Positions 1 through 6,769 of a DNA stretch of 17,397 bases are shown here, piece after piece. Below the pieces are notes generated by a model that saw only the letters and a list, made by a program, of their open reading frames with translations, was not told the DNA's origin and did no database searches. Positions within the stretch are counted from its first letter, which is position 1. Every line of letters starts with the position of its first letter. The translations under genes were made by a program, and so were the position numbers. Source of the DNA: Treponema sp. (GTDB lineage: Bacteria > Spirochaetota > Spirochaetia > Treponematales > Breznakiellaceae). The stretch is from assembly GCA_031288815.1 (NCBI GenBank), contig JAITQR010000071.1:1-17397 (forward strand), in the 5' to 3' direction.

Positions 1-19
1 CCGGATAAATTTCACCCCA

Positions 20-93
20 TGGGCGCGAAGAGATTCGAACTCCTGACATCCACGGTGTAAACGTGGCGCTCTAACCAGCTGAGCTACGCGCCC
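20..93 (-). tRNA. tRNA-Val (anticodon UAC)
   Basis: On the minus strand the 7-bp acceptor stem GGGCGCG pairs with CGCGCCC, followed by discriminator A at position 20. The D-arm is typical (TAGCTCAGCTGGTTAGAGC). The anticodon stem CCACG/CGTGG encloses the loop TTTACAC, which places TAC at positions 34-36 and so gives valine. The T-arm AGGAG/CTCTT encloses the TTCGAAT loop. CCA is not encoded, since TGG follows the discriminator, so it must be added enzymatically. The gene lies downstream of plsC on the same strand and has its own promoter in the gap between them. Confidence 0.97.
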
Positions 94-144
94 GGCCCGT
101 TTTTTACCCTATAGGTAAAGACAGGGTCTGTCAAGGCGGGCCGT
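93..144. repeat. Nested inverted repeats over the tRNA-Val promoter
   Basis: Three perfect inverted repeats lie in this 52-base gap. An outer pair CGGCCCG (93-99) and CGGGCCG (138-144) brackets the whole promoter. TTTACC (103-108) and GGTAAA (114-119) surround the -10 box. GACAG and CTGTC (about 120-132) form a 5-bp stem with a 3-base loop overlapping the -35 box. None is followed by a T-run on the minus strand, so I do not call a plsC terminator. The arrangement may be chance in GC-rich DNA, or it may be a structured 3' end of the plsC transcript. Confidence 0.5.
106..134 (-). promoter_or_regulatory. Sigma-70-type promoter of tRNA-Val
   Basis: On the minus strand a perfect -35 box TTGACA (129-134) is followed by a 17-base spacer and the -10 box TAGGGT (106-111). 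The -10 keeps the three most conserved bases, T, A and the final T. Initiation would fall near base 99, a few bases before the mature tRNA 5' end at 93. The tRNA can therefore be transcribed independently of plsC. Confidence 0.75.
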
Positions 145-885
145 TCAGGCTCCTTCCCCATTTCCCTCAAGCATAGATCCGATAAGGGCGCGGGTACGGT
201 CCGCCAGGCGCTGCTTGCGGTCATCCGGCGGAAGACCCGCGGTGGGAATGGGCGGCCCAAAGGAAACCCCCACGGGCACCGAGTGGAGACGGTAGGTTTT
301 TTCAAACACCTCGTAGCTTCCCGCCAGGGCCACGGGAACGATGGGAGCCTCCGCCTGGGTGGCAAGTTTGAGGGAACCGGGGCGAAAGGGAAGGAGGCCC
401 TGACCCCGGCTGCGGTGTCCCTCGGGGAAGATGATCATGGCATCGCCGGCCCTGATCCGTTTAACCCCTTTGTCGATGGTCCGCAGCGCCTTCCGCGCAT
501 TCTTCCGGTCGATAAAAAACCCTCCCAGAAGGACTATCCACATGTTGAGCAGGGGGATATAACTCAGTTCTTTTTTGGCGATAAAACCGAAGGGGCGGCC
601 CGCGTAGGCCAGAATAAGGAGGATGTCAAAGATGCTGCCATGGTTACTGACAAAACACATGCCCCCGTTTCGGGGGATGTTCTCCCTGCCCCGCACAGTA
701 ATCCTGCAGCCGCTTAGGGCGATAACCGCCCGCGCCCAGCCCTGGGCAACCCGGTACATAAAAAGCGCCACCCGCTCCCGCAGGCCAAAAAGACTGATCG
801 TGAAACAGATAAGTCCCAGAGGGGTAAGAAAGATAAAAGCGCCTACCACCGGAAAAAAAATAAGGATGGTCTTGATCAGAACCAA
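145..885 (-). CDS. plsC: 1-acyl-sn-glycerol-3-phosphate acyltransferase (PlsC family)
   Basis: A 246-residue PlsC/LPLAT-family enzyme, which transfers an acyl chain to the sn-2 position of lysophosphatidate to make phosphatidate, the phospholipid precursor, at the inner membrane. All family blocks are visible: NHGSIFD at 81-87 with catalytic H82 and D87 (HX4D), FFIDRKN around 123-129, FPEGHRS at 153-159 (the FPEGTRS block with His for Thr), and APIVPVAL at 180-187. The N-terminus (about 4-33) is hydrophobic and probably membrane-inserted. The length is normal. The start is TTG at 885. No ATG lies upstream in frame before the previous gene and the Shine-Dalgarno is poor (GAAGGCGG, about 12 bases away), so the exact start is uncertain. 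It lies 35 bases behind the HAD gene and is probably co-transcribed with it. Confidence 0.92.
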   Translation of the reverse strand: MVLIKTILIFFPVVGAFIFLTPLGLICFTISLFGLRERVALFMYRVAQGWARAVIALSGCRITVRGRENIPRNGGMCFVSNHGSIFDILLILAYAGRPFGFIAKKELSYIPLLNMWIVLLGGFFIDRKNARKALRTIDKGVKRIRAGDAMIIFPEGHRSRGQGLLPFRPGSLKLATQAEAPIVPVALAGSYEVFEKTYRLHSVPVGVSFGPPIPTAGLPPDDRKQRLADRTRALIGSMLEGNGEGA

Positions 886-920
886 TTGACAAACCCGCCT
901 TCGGGAGATATACCCGCCGC

Positions 921-1547
921 TTACAAGGAGGCAAAGAGCGGGTCCAGCGCCCGCAGTTCCTTGCGGGCGGCTTCCGATCCCTGGAAAACAAAACCATGGA
1001 TACCCAAAGCTACCGCCTGGGCGATATTATCCGCCATATCGTCAAAAAAAACAAGCTCTTCGTATCCGCAGCCCAGGGCCTCCCTCAGGGAACGGTAAAT
1101 CGCCTCCTCGGGTTTGACGGCCCCCAGGTCGCAGGAAAAGACGCCCGCGTCGGTTTCCCGAAACACCGGGACCGCCTGCCGCGCCCAGTTGAGAAATTCC
1201 TTCGGCATATTGGAAAGAATGGCCGTTTTACAGCCCAGCCCTTTTACGATCCGCATCAGATCCACAGTATCGTTATTCAGCATCTTCCACGCGTCAATAT
1301 CCGTCTTGACAATAGCATCCATGTTTTCCTCCACGGGAACCGCCCCGGCGGAGGAAAAGAGCCGGTAATAGTACTCCCGGGTATCACAGATCCCCCGGTC
1401 CAAAAGATTCGCCCGGTTCTTCCGGTCAAAGTCCTGTATGGTTTCTGCCGCAAGGCCCGTAAGAGCCGCCAATTTTTTCACGGTTCCCGAAACCGGGGAA
1501 AGGCTGATCACGTTGCCATAATCAAACGCCACCGCTTTAATAGCCAT
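921..1547 (-). CDS. HAD-superfamily hydrolase, YihX/epoxide-hydrolase-N-like phosphatase
   Basis: A 208-residue haloacid-dehalogenase-fold hydrolase, probably a cytoplasmic small-molecule phosphatase. Motif I is VAFDYGNVI with nucleophile D9. The residue two further on is Gly rather than Asp, as in the FDLGNVI subgroup that includes the E. coli glucose-1-phosphatase YihX. Motif II is AILSNM with S112, motif III is the Lys of GAVKPEE (K145), and motif IV is FFDDMADN with D169 and D170. A helical cap lies between about 16 and 100. The start is ATG at 1547, preceded by a good Shine-Dalgarno (GGGAGTGG, about 5 bases away). An open frame continues upstream to 1688, but that part runs through a hairpin and the promoter and is not coding. 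The substrate cannot be read from sequence. First gene of a probable two-gene operon with plsC. Confidence 0.88.
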   Translation of the reverse strand: MAIKAVAFDYGNVISLSPVSGTVKKLAALTGLAAETIQDFDRKNRANLLDRGICDTREYYYRLFSSAGAVPVEENMDAIVKTDIDAWKMLNNDTVDLMRIVKGLGCKTAILSNMPKEFLNWARQAVPVFRETDAGVFSCDLGAVKPEEAIYRSLREALGCGYEELVFFDDMADNIAQAVALGIHGFVFQGSEAARKELRALDPLFASL

Positions 1548-1579
1548 TATCCACTCCCGTATTTTGGAATAATCCTTAC

Positions 1580-1618
1580 AAAAACAGGGCTGTCCGGAAG
1601 TCTTGGTTTCCGGACAGC
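1580..1618 (-). terminator. Terminator-like hairpin in the HAD leader
   Basis: A perfect 11-bp inverted repeat, GCTGTCCGGAA (1589-1599) and TTCCGGACAGC (1608-1618), has an 8-base loop. On the minus strand it is followed by CCTG and then TTTTT (1584-1580). This has the form of an intrinsic terminator pointing toward the HAD start 33 bases further on. With a promoter just upstream (1631-1659), it would lie within the 5' leader and could act as an attenuator. Alternatively it ends a read-through transcript from the right. Confidence 0.6.
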
Positions 1619-1630
1619 AACCGCTTAGCG

Positions 1631-1659
1631 TATCTATACAGAATAGCGGAAAAAGGCAA
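1631..1659 (-). promoter_or_regulatory. Probable promoter of the HAD-plsC unit
   Basis: On the minus strand TTGCCT (1654-1659) is followed by 17 bases and TAGATA (1631-1636). An overlapping TATAGA (1633-1638) is an alternative -10. Predicted initiation near 1624 gives a leader of about 77 bases that contains the whole hairpin at 1589-1618. Confidence 0.5.
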
Positions 1660-1804
1660 GTTCCCCAAGCCCCGCGCTGCCGCGTCAAAAATCCAAGCCA
1701 GGCCCCCGCGCGGCAAAGCCGGGGCGGAAGAGGACGATTTCCGCCGCCTCCCCGGTAACAGGCCCCCTAAAGAATTTTCGCTTTTTTTCATTTTCATTAA
1801 ACCA

Positions 1805-1830
1805 ATTCCGCGATTCCGCGCCCTTATATA
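1805..1830 (+). promoter_or_regulatory. Candidate promoter/operator of the nine-gene operon
   Basis: A TATATA box lies at 1825-1830, with no convincing -35 hexamer 16-18 bases upstream. Where a -35 would be expected there is a perfect tandem repeat, ATTCCGCG twice (1805-1820), which could be an activator or repressor site. A T-rich tract lies further upstream. This is the only obvious promoter candidate before the operon, since all later junctions overlap. Confidence 0.4.
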
Positions 1831-1842
1831 GGCATGAAAACC

Positions 1843-1867
1843 GCCGGCGCTTGTCGATCCTGCCGGC
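1843..1867 (+). repeat. Hairpin in the operon leader
   Basis: Two GCCGGC hexamers (1843-1848 and 1862-1867) form a 6-bp GC stem with a 13-base loop between the -10 box and the ribosome-binding site GGAAGGAG (1871-1878). It ends 3 bases before that site, so it may influence initiation on the first gene of the operon. Confidence 0.45.
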
Positions 1868-1885
1868 TGGGGAAGGAGTGCTTAT

Positions 1886-2833
1886 ATGGCGGGAAGATTA
1901 CCGGTGGCGCTTGGTCTTGCGGCGGTATTCCTGGTTTCGTGCCGGGGGGAGGGAGGATACAGCGCGGAGGAGCTTGAATCCCTGGCCCGGATGAGTCTGA
2001 TCCGGGGGGAATACGCGCAAGCCCTGGAATACGCGGAAAAGACCATCGCCCTGGATCGGGAGGAAAGGCCGGGACCTCTGTTTCTTAAGGGGCATATTCT
2101 TATCGCCCGGGAAGAAGACGAAAAGGCGCTGGATTTTTTCACGGGACTTTTCAGTACCCGCCGGGATGACGCGGGGGCCGAAGACATCCGGGCCTATATG
2201 TACCTTCTGGCCCGGGCGGGCCGGGCGGCGGAGGCGGCGGAGATGACCGATCTCTTTTTTGAAAGGGGCTCCTACTTTCCCGGTCTGGGCTTTTTTGCCT
2301 CCTCGGTGTACGAGTCCGCCGGCGAGACGGACAAGGCGGTTCTGGCGGCTTTTCTGGACTACGAATACCACTCGGGTTTTTCCGGGGCCGATGACGGATC
2401 TTTTCTGCGAAACATCGGAACCCTGGAAGAACGGCTTGAGGCCCGGAGCCTTGAGGAGGGCGAAAGCGCCGGGAACGCGGCCAAGGCCGCCCGGCCCCTC
2501 GAACTGCTCCGCAGCCTCTACGATCCGCAGACCGGCGTTCCCGCCGATTACGAGGCGCCTTTTTTCACCGGGGATTACATCGTCTGCAAAAAAAAGATCC
2601 GCGAGGGTTCCTTTACCGAGGCGGATTTCAGCCGCTACCTTTCGCTGGAACCCTACTTCCGTTCCTTTCCCTCTTACTACTGGAATCTCTGGCGGGGCGC
2701 CCTGCTGGTCAACGAAAAACCTCCCTCGGAATACCTGGCCGCCCTGGAAAAGGTGATCGCCCTGGACAGGGAAGGGATCTACGCGAAACCCGCCTGGGGA
2801 GAGCTTACCCGGTTCCTTGGATTTGAAGAATGA
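1886..2833 (+). CDS. TPR-repeat lipoprotein, operon gene 1
   Basis: A 315-residue exported lipoprotein. The N-terminal hydrophobic stretch ends in FLVSC, giving a lipidated Cys19 after cleavage by signal peptidase II. The mature part is helical. TPR-like helix pairs are recognisable at about 25-60 (ending YAQALEYAEKTIALD), 62-95 (LKGHILIAREEDEKALDFF) and 105-165. The C-terminal half (about 180-315) is less regular and ends in another ALEKVIALDREG-like TPR helix. TPR proteins usually hold protein complexes together, so a periplasmic scaffold role in the RND assembly is plausible but inferred. The start is ATG with GGAAGGAG 7 bases upstream. The gene overlaps the next one by ATGA. I recognise no specific family. 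Confidence 0.85.
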   Translation: MAGRLPVALGLAAVFLVSCRGEGGYSAEELESLARMSLIRGEYAQALEYAEKTIALDREERPGPLFLKGHILIAREEDEKALDFFTGLFSTRRDDAGAEDIRAYMYLLARAGRAAEAAEMTDLFFERGSYFPGLGFFASSVYESAGETDKAVLAAFLDYEYHSGFSGADDGSFLRNIGTLEERLEARSLEEGESAGNAAKAARPLELLRSLYDPQTGVPADYEAPFFTGDYIVCKKKIREGSFTEADFSRYLSLEPYFRSFPSYYWNLWRGALLVNEKPPSEYLAALEKVIALDREGIYAKPAWGELTRFLGFEE

Positions 2834-3492
2834 GGGGAGTTCGCGGGTCTTTCCGCCGGCCTTTCCGGCTGTGGATCGTCCTGGGCGCGGCGCTCCTGTT
2901 TTCCTGCGGACGGAACAAGGGAGAGGCGGAGCGGGCGTATCTGGCCGCCGTGGAAGCCTACGGCGGTGAAAATTACCAGGAGGCCCTTGTCCAGGTCCAC
3001 CGGGCCCTGAAAGCGGATCGGGCCTTTTACCAGGCCGAATTCCTTCTGGGCAAGGCGCTCTTCTTTGCCGGGGAGGAGGCCGGGGCCCTGGAAGTGTTTT
3101 CCCGGCTGGTAAAACGACGGCCAGAATACACCGAGGCCCGTCTCTGGCGGATCCGCTGCCTTGTTCTGGCGGGGCGCCACGGGGAAGCGGAAAAGCTGCT
3201 TGACCGGGAGCTTTCCTTTAATTCCTCGGACTGGCGGCCCCTGTACCTTTACGCCCTGCTGGCCCAGAAGACCGGGGATTACGAAAAAAGACTCTCCATG
3301 GGGAGGCGGGCGGAAATGACGCTGAGCGACAGCGCCAAGGTCTACCTGGATCTGGCGGTGGCGTGGTACGCCCTGGAACTGAAAGACCGGGCCGCCGCTT
3401 ACCTGGAAAAAGCCCAAACCGTTTCAGGCTCCAATATTCCCCTCGGGAGGATTGAAGAAACCCTGAAACAGTCTTTCGGAGGAGAACCATGA
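2830..3492 (+). CDS. TPR-repeat lipoprotein, operon gene 2
   Basis: A 220-residue exported lipoprotein. A basic N-terminus and hydrophobic segment end in LLFSC, with lipidated Cys26. Canonical TPR units follow: about 35-68 (AYLAAVEAYGGENYQEALVQ), 70-102 (LLGKALFFAGEEAGALEVFS), 104-136 (RIRCLVLAGRHGEAEKLLD), 138-170 and 174-205. It thus consists almost wholly of TPRs and is probably a periplasmic docking or assembly factor. The start is ATG in an ATGA overlap with gene 1. The Shine-Dalgarno is weak, so translation is probably coupled to gene 1. It resembles gene 1 in design but is shorter, and the pair may be an old duplication. Substrate and partner are unknown. Confidence 0.85.
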   Translation: MRGVRGSFRRPFRLWIVLGAALLFSCGRNKGEAERAYLAAVEAYGGENYQEALVQVHRALKADRAFYQAEFLLGKALFFAGEEAGALEVFSRLVKRRPEYTEARLWRIRCLVLAGRHGEAEKLLDRELSFNSSDWRPLYLYALLAQKTGDYEKRLSMGRRAEMTLSDSAKVYLDLAVAWYALELKDRAAAYLEKAQTVSGSNIPLGRIEETLKQSFGGEP

Positions 3493-3998
3493 GACGACAA
3501 TTTTACTGTTTCTTCCTGGGGCTTTTCGCCCTGCTGGCGTTTTCCTGTATGACAACAAACAAACGGTCTTCCTATACCGGCTATCCGCCCCCTCCCTTCT
3601 TCTGGGAGTGCCGGCCGGGCAGAATACAGGTGACAATCGACCGGGTTAGGGAGGAAGGCATCGCGGAACAGGTTGAGACTATCATTCAAACCTGGCTGGA
3701 CAGGAAACAAAACTACGATCTCAAAACAGACAGGCCCCTGTTCCTGGACCTTACCATGGAGCAGCGTTCCTTTATACGGAACGCGGAGTTCTATAACACC
3801 ATCTACATATCCTGCGTCCTGAGGGACGAGGAGGGGACGGTTTACGCCAGGGAAAACGAGTATATAACGGGCAGGCGGAACCTGGTAACCAGCCTGGAGC
3901 AGTACCGGATCATGAAGCGTATCATGGGGAAGCTTCTAAGGGATCAGAAGAAGCGCCACAGGGCCGCGGCGGCGTACCGCAAAAGAAATGAAAGCTAA
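3489..3998 (+). CDS. Small lipoprotein of unknown function, operon gene 3
   Basis: A 169-residue protein that I cannot assign to a family. The signal segment ends in LLAFSC, giving lipidated Cys20. It is followed by a short Ser/Pro-rich linker containing YPPPPFF (about 33-39), then a compact alpha/beta region (about 45-135) with alternating strands such as IQVTIDRV and TIYISCVLRDEEG. The tail (about 138-169) is very basic and helical. Size and layout would suit a small periplasmic lipoprotein partner of an outer-membrane channel, but this is a guess from position directly before the TolC-like gene. The start is ATG with a strong GGAGGAG, in an ATGA overlap with gene 2. It overlaps the TolC gene by 11 bases. 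Confidence 0.8.
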   Translation: MRRQFYCFFLGLFALLAFSCMTTNKRSSYTGYPPPPFFWECRPGRIQVTIDRVREEGIAEQVETIIQTWLDRKQNYDLKTDRPLFLDLTMEQRSFIRNAEFYNTIYISCVLRDEEGTVYARENEYITGRRNLVTSLEQYRIMKRIMGKLLRDQKKRHRAAAAYRKRNES

Positions 3999-5421
3999 GC
4001 GCTCCCGCAAGAGGCCAAGCCTTTTCCTTTCCCTGTTTTTGGCCCTGTTCCCGGCCCCCGCCGGCGCGCCGGAAGAAGCGGCGGGCCCCGGGGGAGGGAA
4101 GGTTCTGTTCCGATCGGCGGAAGAAGCGGCGGATTTCGCCGCCAGGAATTCCAGGACCTGGATACTGCGCGGAGAGGAGGTTTTACAGAATATGAAAGCG
4201 GCGAAATGGGACTTGCGGGAATTCCTTCCCAGCTTCAGCTTTTCCCTCAACGAATCGGACAGTACGGCTGTCATGGCCGGCGATTCCCGCAGCAAGAGTA
4301 TACAGGCTTCGATAAACCAGAAGATCTTCGACGGCGGCAAAAACAAGCTGGCCTACGAGACAAGCCGCCTTAACTCCCTCTACGCGTACCAGGAATACCA
4401 GGGGGAACTGAGGGAATTCCGCTCCGGTATTATCGCCCAGTACTATAGCTGCCTTATCCAGGAAGAAACGAACCGCGTCAGGGAAGACCTGCTAAACGCC
4501 GCCAGGGAAGAGCTTGAAATTATCCGCTGGGAAACCACTCTGGGCCTGGGCCTTGAGACGGATTATCTTGAATACCTCGCGTCCTGCATCACCATCGAAC
4601 ATGAACGGGATCAGGGCCTCCGGGATCTGAAAACACAGGAACGGCGCCTGAAAGATTCCGTCGGTCTTGACCGGGAGGCGGAACTGGAGATCCGGGAGGA
4701 TATCCACGACGGCTTTGAATACTTTTACTACGAACCCCACCTGGACCTGCTCTGGCGGCTGGCTAGAACCGCCAGCGTTGAGTTGAAAAAACAGAGCCTC
4801 GCGGCGCGGTCCGCTCAAAAACAGCTCGCCCACAGCCGGCGCTGGTACGTCCCCTCCGTCGGCGTACAGGGCAGCGTTTCCTTTGCCGGCCTCAGCTACC
4901 CGCTTACCGAGCCGAAGTACTCCCTTAAACTGACCTTTGATTTTTCCAACCTCAACCTCATGCCGCTGAGCCTCAATCCGGGTTACGGGTTTGAGCGGGA
5001 CCGGCTCTACCAGGTGAGCAACGGTGTCTCCGCGAGTATCCCGCCAAACCCGGTTTACCCCGTCGCCCGGAAACTGGAAGACCTGGCGGTACTGCGGAAC
5101 AGGCTTAATCAGGGGGAGGCGGAAAAAGAACTGGAGGAAAGGCTCTACAATCTGGTTATAGCCCACGACTCCAGCCTCCGTTCCGCCGACACGGCCCGGC
5201 GGATGATCGATGTACAGGAGAAGCGGATAGAATTTTCCCGGCTCCTGGTGGAACAGGGCCGGAAAAAACGGATCGATTTGCTGAACGAGCTTATCGAATT
5301 GAGCCAGTCAAAGATATCCCTCAGGGAACAGCGGATCCAGGCGGTGGCGCTGGAACGTTCCCTGGAAATACTCGCCGATTTTCCCTTTGGAGGTTTACGG
5401 TATGAATGTCTTGAACGCTAA
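3988..5421 (+). CDS. TolC-like outer-membrane efflux protein
   Basis: A 477-residue member of the outer-membrane efflux (OEP/TolC) family, the exit duct of tripartite pumps. The N-terminal signal peptide (about 1-27, basic then LFLSLFLALF, probable cut after PAGA) has no lipobox. The rest shows two repeated halves of long amphipathic helices (about 42-80 and 120-235, then 255-285 and 365-470) interrupted by short strand pairs, for example SFSFSLNESDS at 83-93 and SIQASINQKIFDGGKNKL at 104-121. The phrase QKIFDGG is typical of the first strand-to-helix turn. Length is normal. The ATG lies inside the end of gene 3 and has no clear Shine-Dalgarno, so expression probably depends on coupling. The following adaptor and two RND permeases confirm the role. 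Confidence 0.88.
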   Translation: MKAKRSRKRPSLFLSLFLALFPAPAGAPEEAAGPGGGKVLFRSAEEAADFAARNSRTWILRGEEVLQNMKAAKWDLREFLPSFSFSLNESDSTAVMAGDSRSKSIQASINQKIFDGGKNKLAYETSRLNSLYAYQEYQGELREFRSGIIAQYYSCLIQEETNRVREDLLNAAREELEIIRWETTLGLGLETDYLEYLASCITIEHERDQGLRDLKTQERRLKDSVGLDREAELEIREDIHDGFEYFYYEPHLDLLWRLARTASVELKKQSLAARSAQKQLAHSRRWYVPSVGVQGSVSFAGLSYPLTEPKYSLKLTFDFSNLNLMPLSLNPGYGFERDRLYQVSNGVSASIPPNPVYPVARKLEDLAVLRNRLNQGEAEKELEERLYNLVIAHDSSLRSADTARRMIDVQEKRIEFSRLLVEQGRKKRIDLLNELIELSQSKISLREQRIQAVALERSLEILADFPFGGLRYECLER

Positions 5422-6769
5422 AATTCCGGCCCTGGATCCGGTACTGATACTGTCCGGCCTGGCCCTGTTTTCCCTGGCCCAGCTTTCCTGTTCCCCTGAA
5501 ACCGTTTCTTCCGATGACCGGGCTTTCGCCGTTCAGGCGGTCTCCGTTGAGCTGAAGCCCCTGCGCGACAGCCTCAGCAGTTTTGGTTCCATCACGTACC
5601 GGATAAAAAACGATATTACCGTTCAGGTGGAGGGGACCATATCCTCCCTTTACGTGAAAGAGGGCGACCGGGTAAGGGCCGGACAGCCCCTGGCCCTGCT
5701 GCGGAACCTGGATCTGGAAACGCGGAGGGAACAGTACGAGAACGCCCTGGACGCGGCCAGGGCAAAGCTCAGCACCGCCCGGACGGGCATGCGGGAGGCC
5801 CGGCTCGCCGTGGAGGCCCGGATCCTTTCGGTAGCCAAGGAGGAATTCAGCCTGACCCAGCAGGAGCTTGAATTCGCCGAGGCCGCCGAGGCCCTGGAAA
5901 AACAGCGGAAACTCCTCAGCCTGGGGGGACTTACCGGCGCGGCCTTCAGGGACATGGAAGTTTCCCTCAGCGCCAGGGAAGCGGGCATCGCGGTGCTGAA
6001 AAAGGACATTGAAATTACCCGGCTGGGACTGCGGGAAGAGGATCTCGCCGCGGCGGGCCTTGAGCCTTCCCCTGATCCGGCGGAGAAAATCCGGCAGTTT
6101 GTGGAGCTGAATACCCGCGCCGCCGCCGCGGAACTGGAAGCCGCGGAAGCGGAACAGCGGAACGCGGAAAAAAACCTCGAGTCGGTTAACCGGCTTATCG
6201 GGGAACTGCTGATCCGTTCCACTGTTTCCGGCGTCGTGGGGGCGCTGTACTTCGAGAACGGCGAGCACGTCCCCCAAAACGAAAAGTTCGCCACCCTCAT
6301 GGACACCTCCGGGGTATTCGCCGTTTTTTATATTCAGGAACAGGACATGATCCGTTTTTCGGAAGGCGCGGCGGTGGAGATTGAGATACCCTCCCTGGGA
6401 CAGAGAGTTCAGGCGAAACTGGACGAGATATCCCCCGTGGCCGATCCCCAGAGCGGTAATTTTTCCGTTAAGGCCTCCCTCCCCAACCCCGATCTGAGCA
6501 TCAAGCCGGGGATGTTTATCAGGTGCCTTATCCCAAGAACAGAAGAACTGCTGCTGCTCTCAATTCCCGAAACGGCGCTTCTCGCGGACAAGGACGGAAG
6601 GGACTATGTGTTCTGCGCGGTAAAGGGCGCGGCGCTGATCAAGGCCGTGGAGGTTCACAGCCGCAGGGACGGCAGGCTCTGGATAGAAGCGGGGCTTGCC
6701 GAAGGGGACATGGTGATAGACAAGCCCTCCCCTTTTCTGAAAGAAGGAGCCCCCGTTGAATACCGCTGA
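5402..6769 (+). CDS. RND efflux periplasmic adaptor (HlyD/MFP family), lipidated
   Basis: A 455-residue adaptor linking the RND permease to the TolC-like channel. The N-terminus ends in LAQLSC, so Cys30 is lipidated, as in AcrA/MexA. The domain order is classical: first lipoyl half about 70-103 (VEGTISSLYVKEGDRVRAGQ), a long alpha-helical hairpin of about 105-260 rich in Glu/Arg/Ala, second lipoyl half about 270-305 (STVSGVVGALYFENGEHV), a beta-barrel about 308-390 and a membrane-proximal domain to the end (ending SPFLKEGAPVEYR). The hairpin is long, suiting direct contact with a TolC partner. I chose ATG 5402 because GGAGG lies 8 bases upstream. The frame also opens at TTG 5387, which has nothing in its favour. 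It overlaps the TolC gene by 20 bases and the next gene by 14. Confidence 0.9.
   Translation: MNVLNAKIPALDPVLILSGLALFSLAQLSCSPETVSSDDRAFAVQAVSVELKPLRDSLSSFGSITYRIKNDITVQVEGTISSLYVKEGDRVRAGQPLALLRNLDLETRREQYENALDAARAKLSTARTGMREARLAVEARILSVAKEEFSLTQQELEFAEAAEALEKQRKLLSLGGLTGAAFRDMEVSLSAREAGIAVLKKDIEITRLGLREEDLAAAGLEPSPDPAEKIRQFVELNTRAAAAELEAAEAEQRNAEKNLESVNRLIGELLIRSTVSGVVGALYFENGEHVPQNEKFATLMDTSGVFAVFYIQEQDMIRFSEGAAVEIEIPSLGQRVQAKLDEISPVADPQSGNFSVKASLPNPDLSIKPGMFIRCLIPRTEELLLLSIPETALLADKDGRDYVFCAVKGAALIKAVEVHSRRDGRLWIEAGLAEGDMVIDKPSPFLKEGAPVEYR

Larger units (their letters stand above)
1548..1885. other. Divergent intergenic region without a gene
   Basis: These 338 bases separate the minus-strand HAD-plsC unit from the plus-strand RND operon. 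I see no credible coding sequence on either strand. The region holds the HAD promoter and leader hairpin (1580-1659), a GC-rich block with small inverted repeats (for example GGCGGAA at 1723-1729 with TTCCGCC at 1739-1745), a T-rich tract at about 1773-1796 that could act as an UP element, and the plus-strand promoter region with its repeats (1805-1878). Confidence 0.8.

Noticed and set aside
1548..1688. Longer HAD protein starting at 1688
   Set aside because: The extra N-terminal part crosses the promoter-like boxes and the perfect hairpin, lacks family similarity, and ATG 1547 has a good ribosome site right before the VAFDYGNV motif.
1808..1817. CCGCGATTCC shared with 16766-16775, as a possible common operator
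   Set aside because: A 10-base match within 17 kb is expected many times by chance.
5387..5401. TTG start five codons upstream for the adaptor
   Set aside because: The TTG overlaps the ribosome site that serves ATG 5402, and the later start gives a normal lipoprotein signal.
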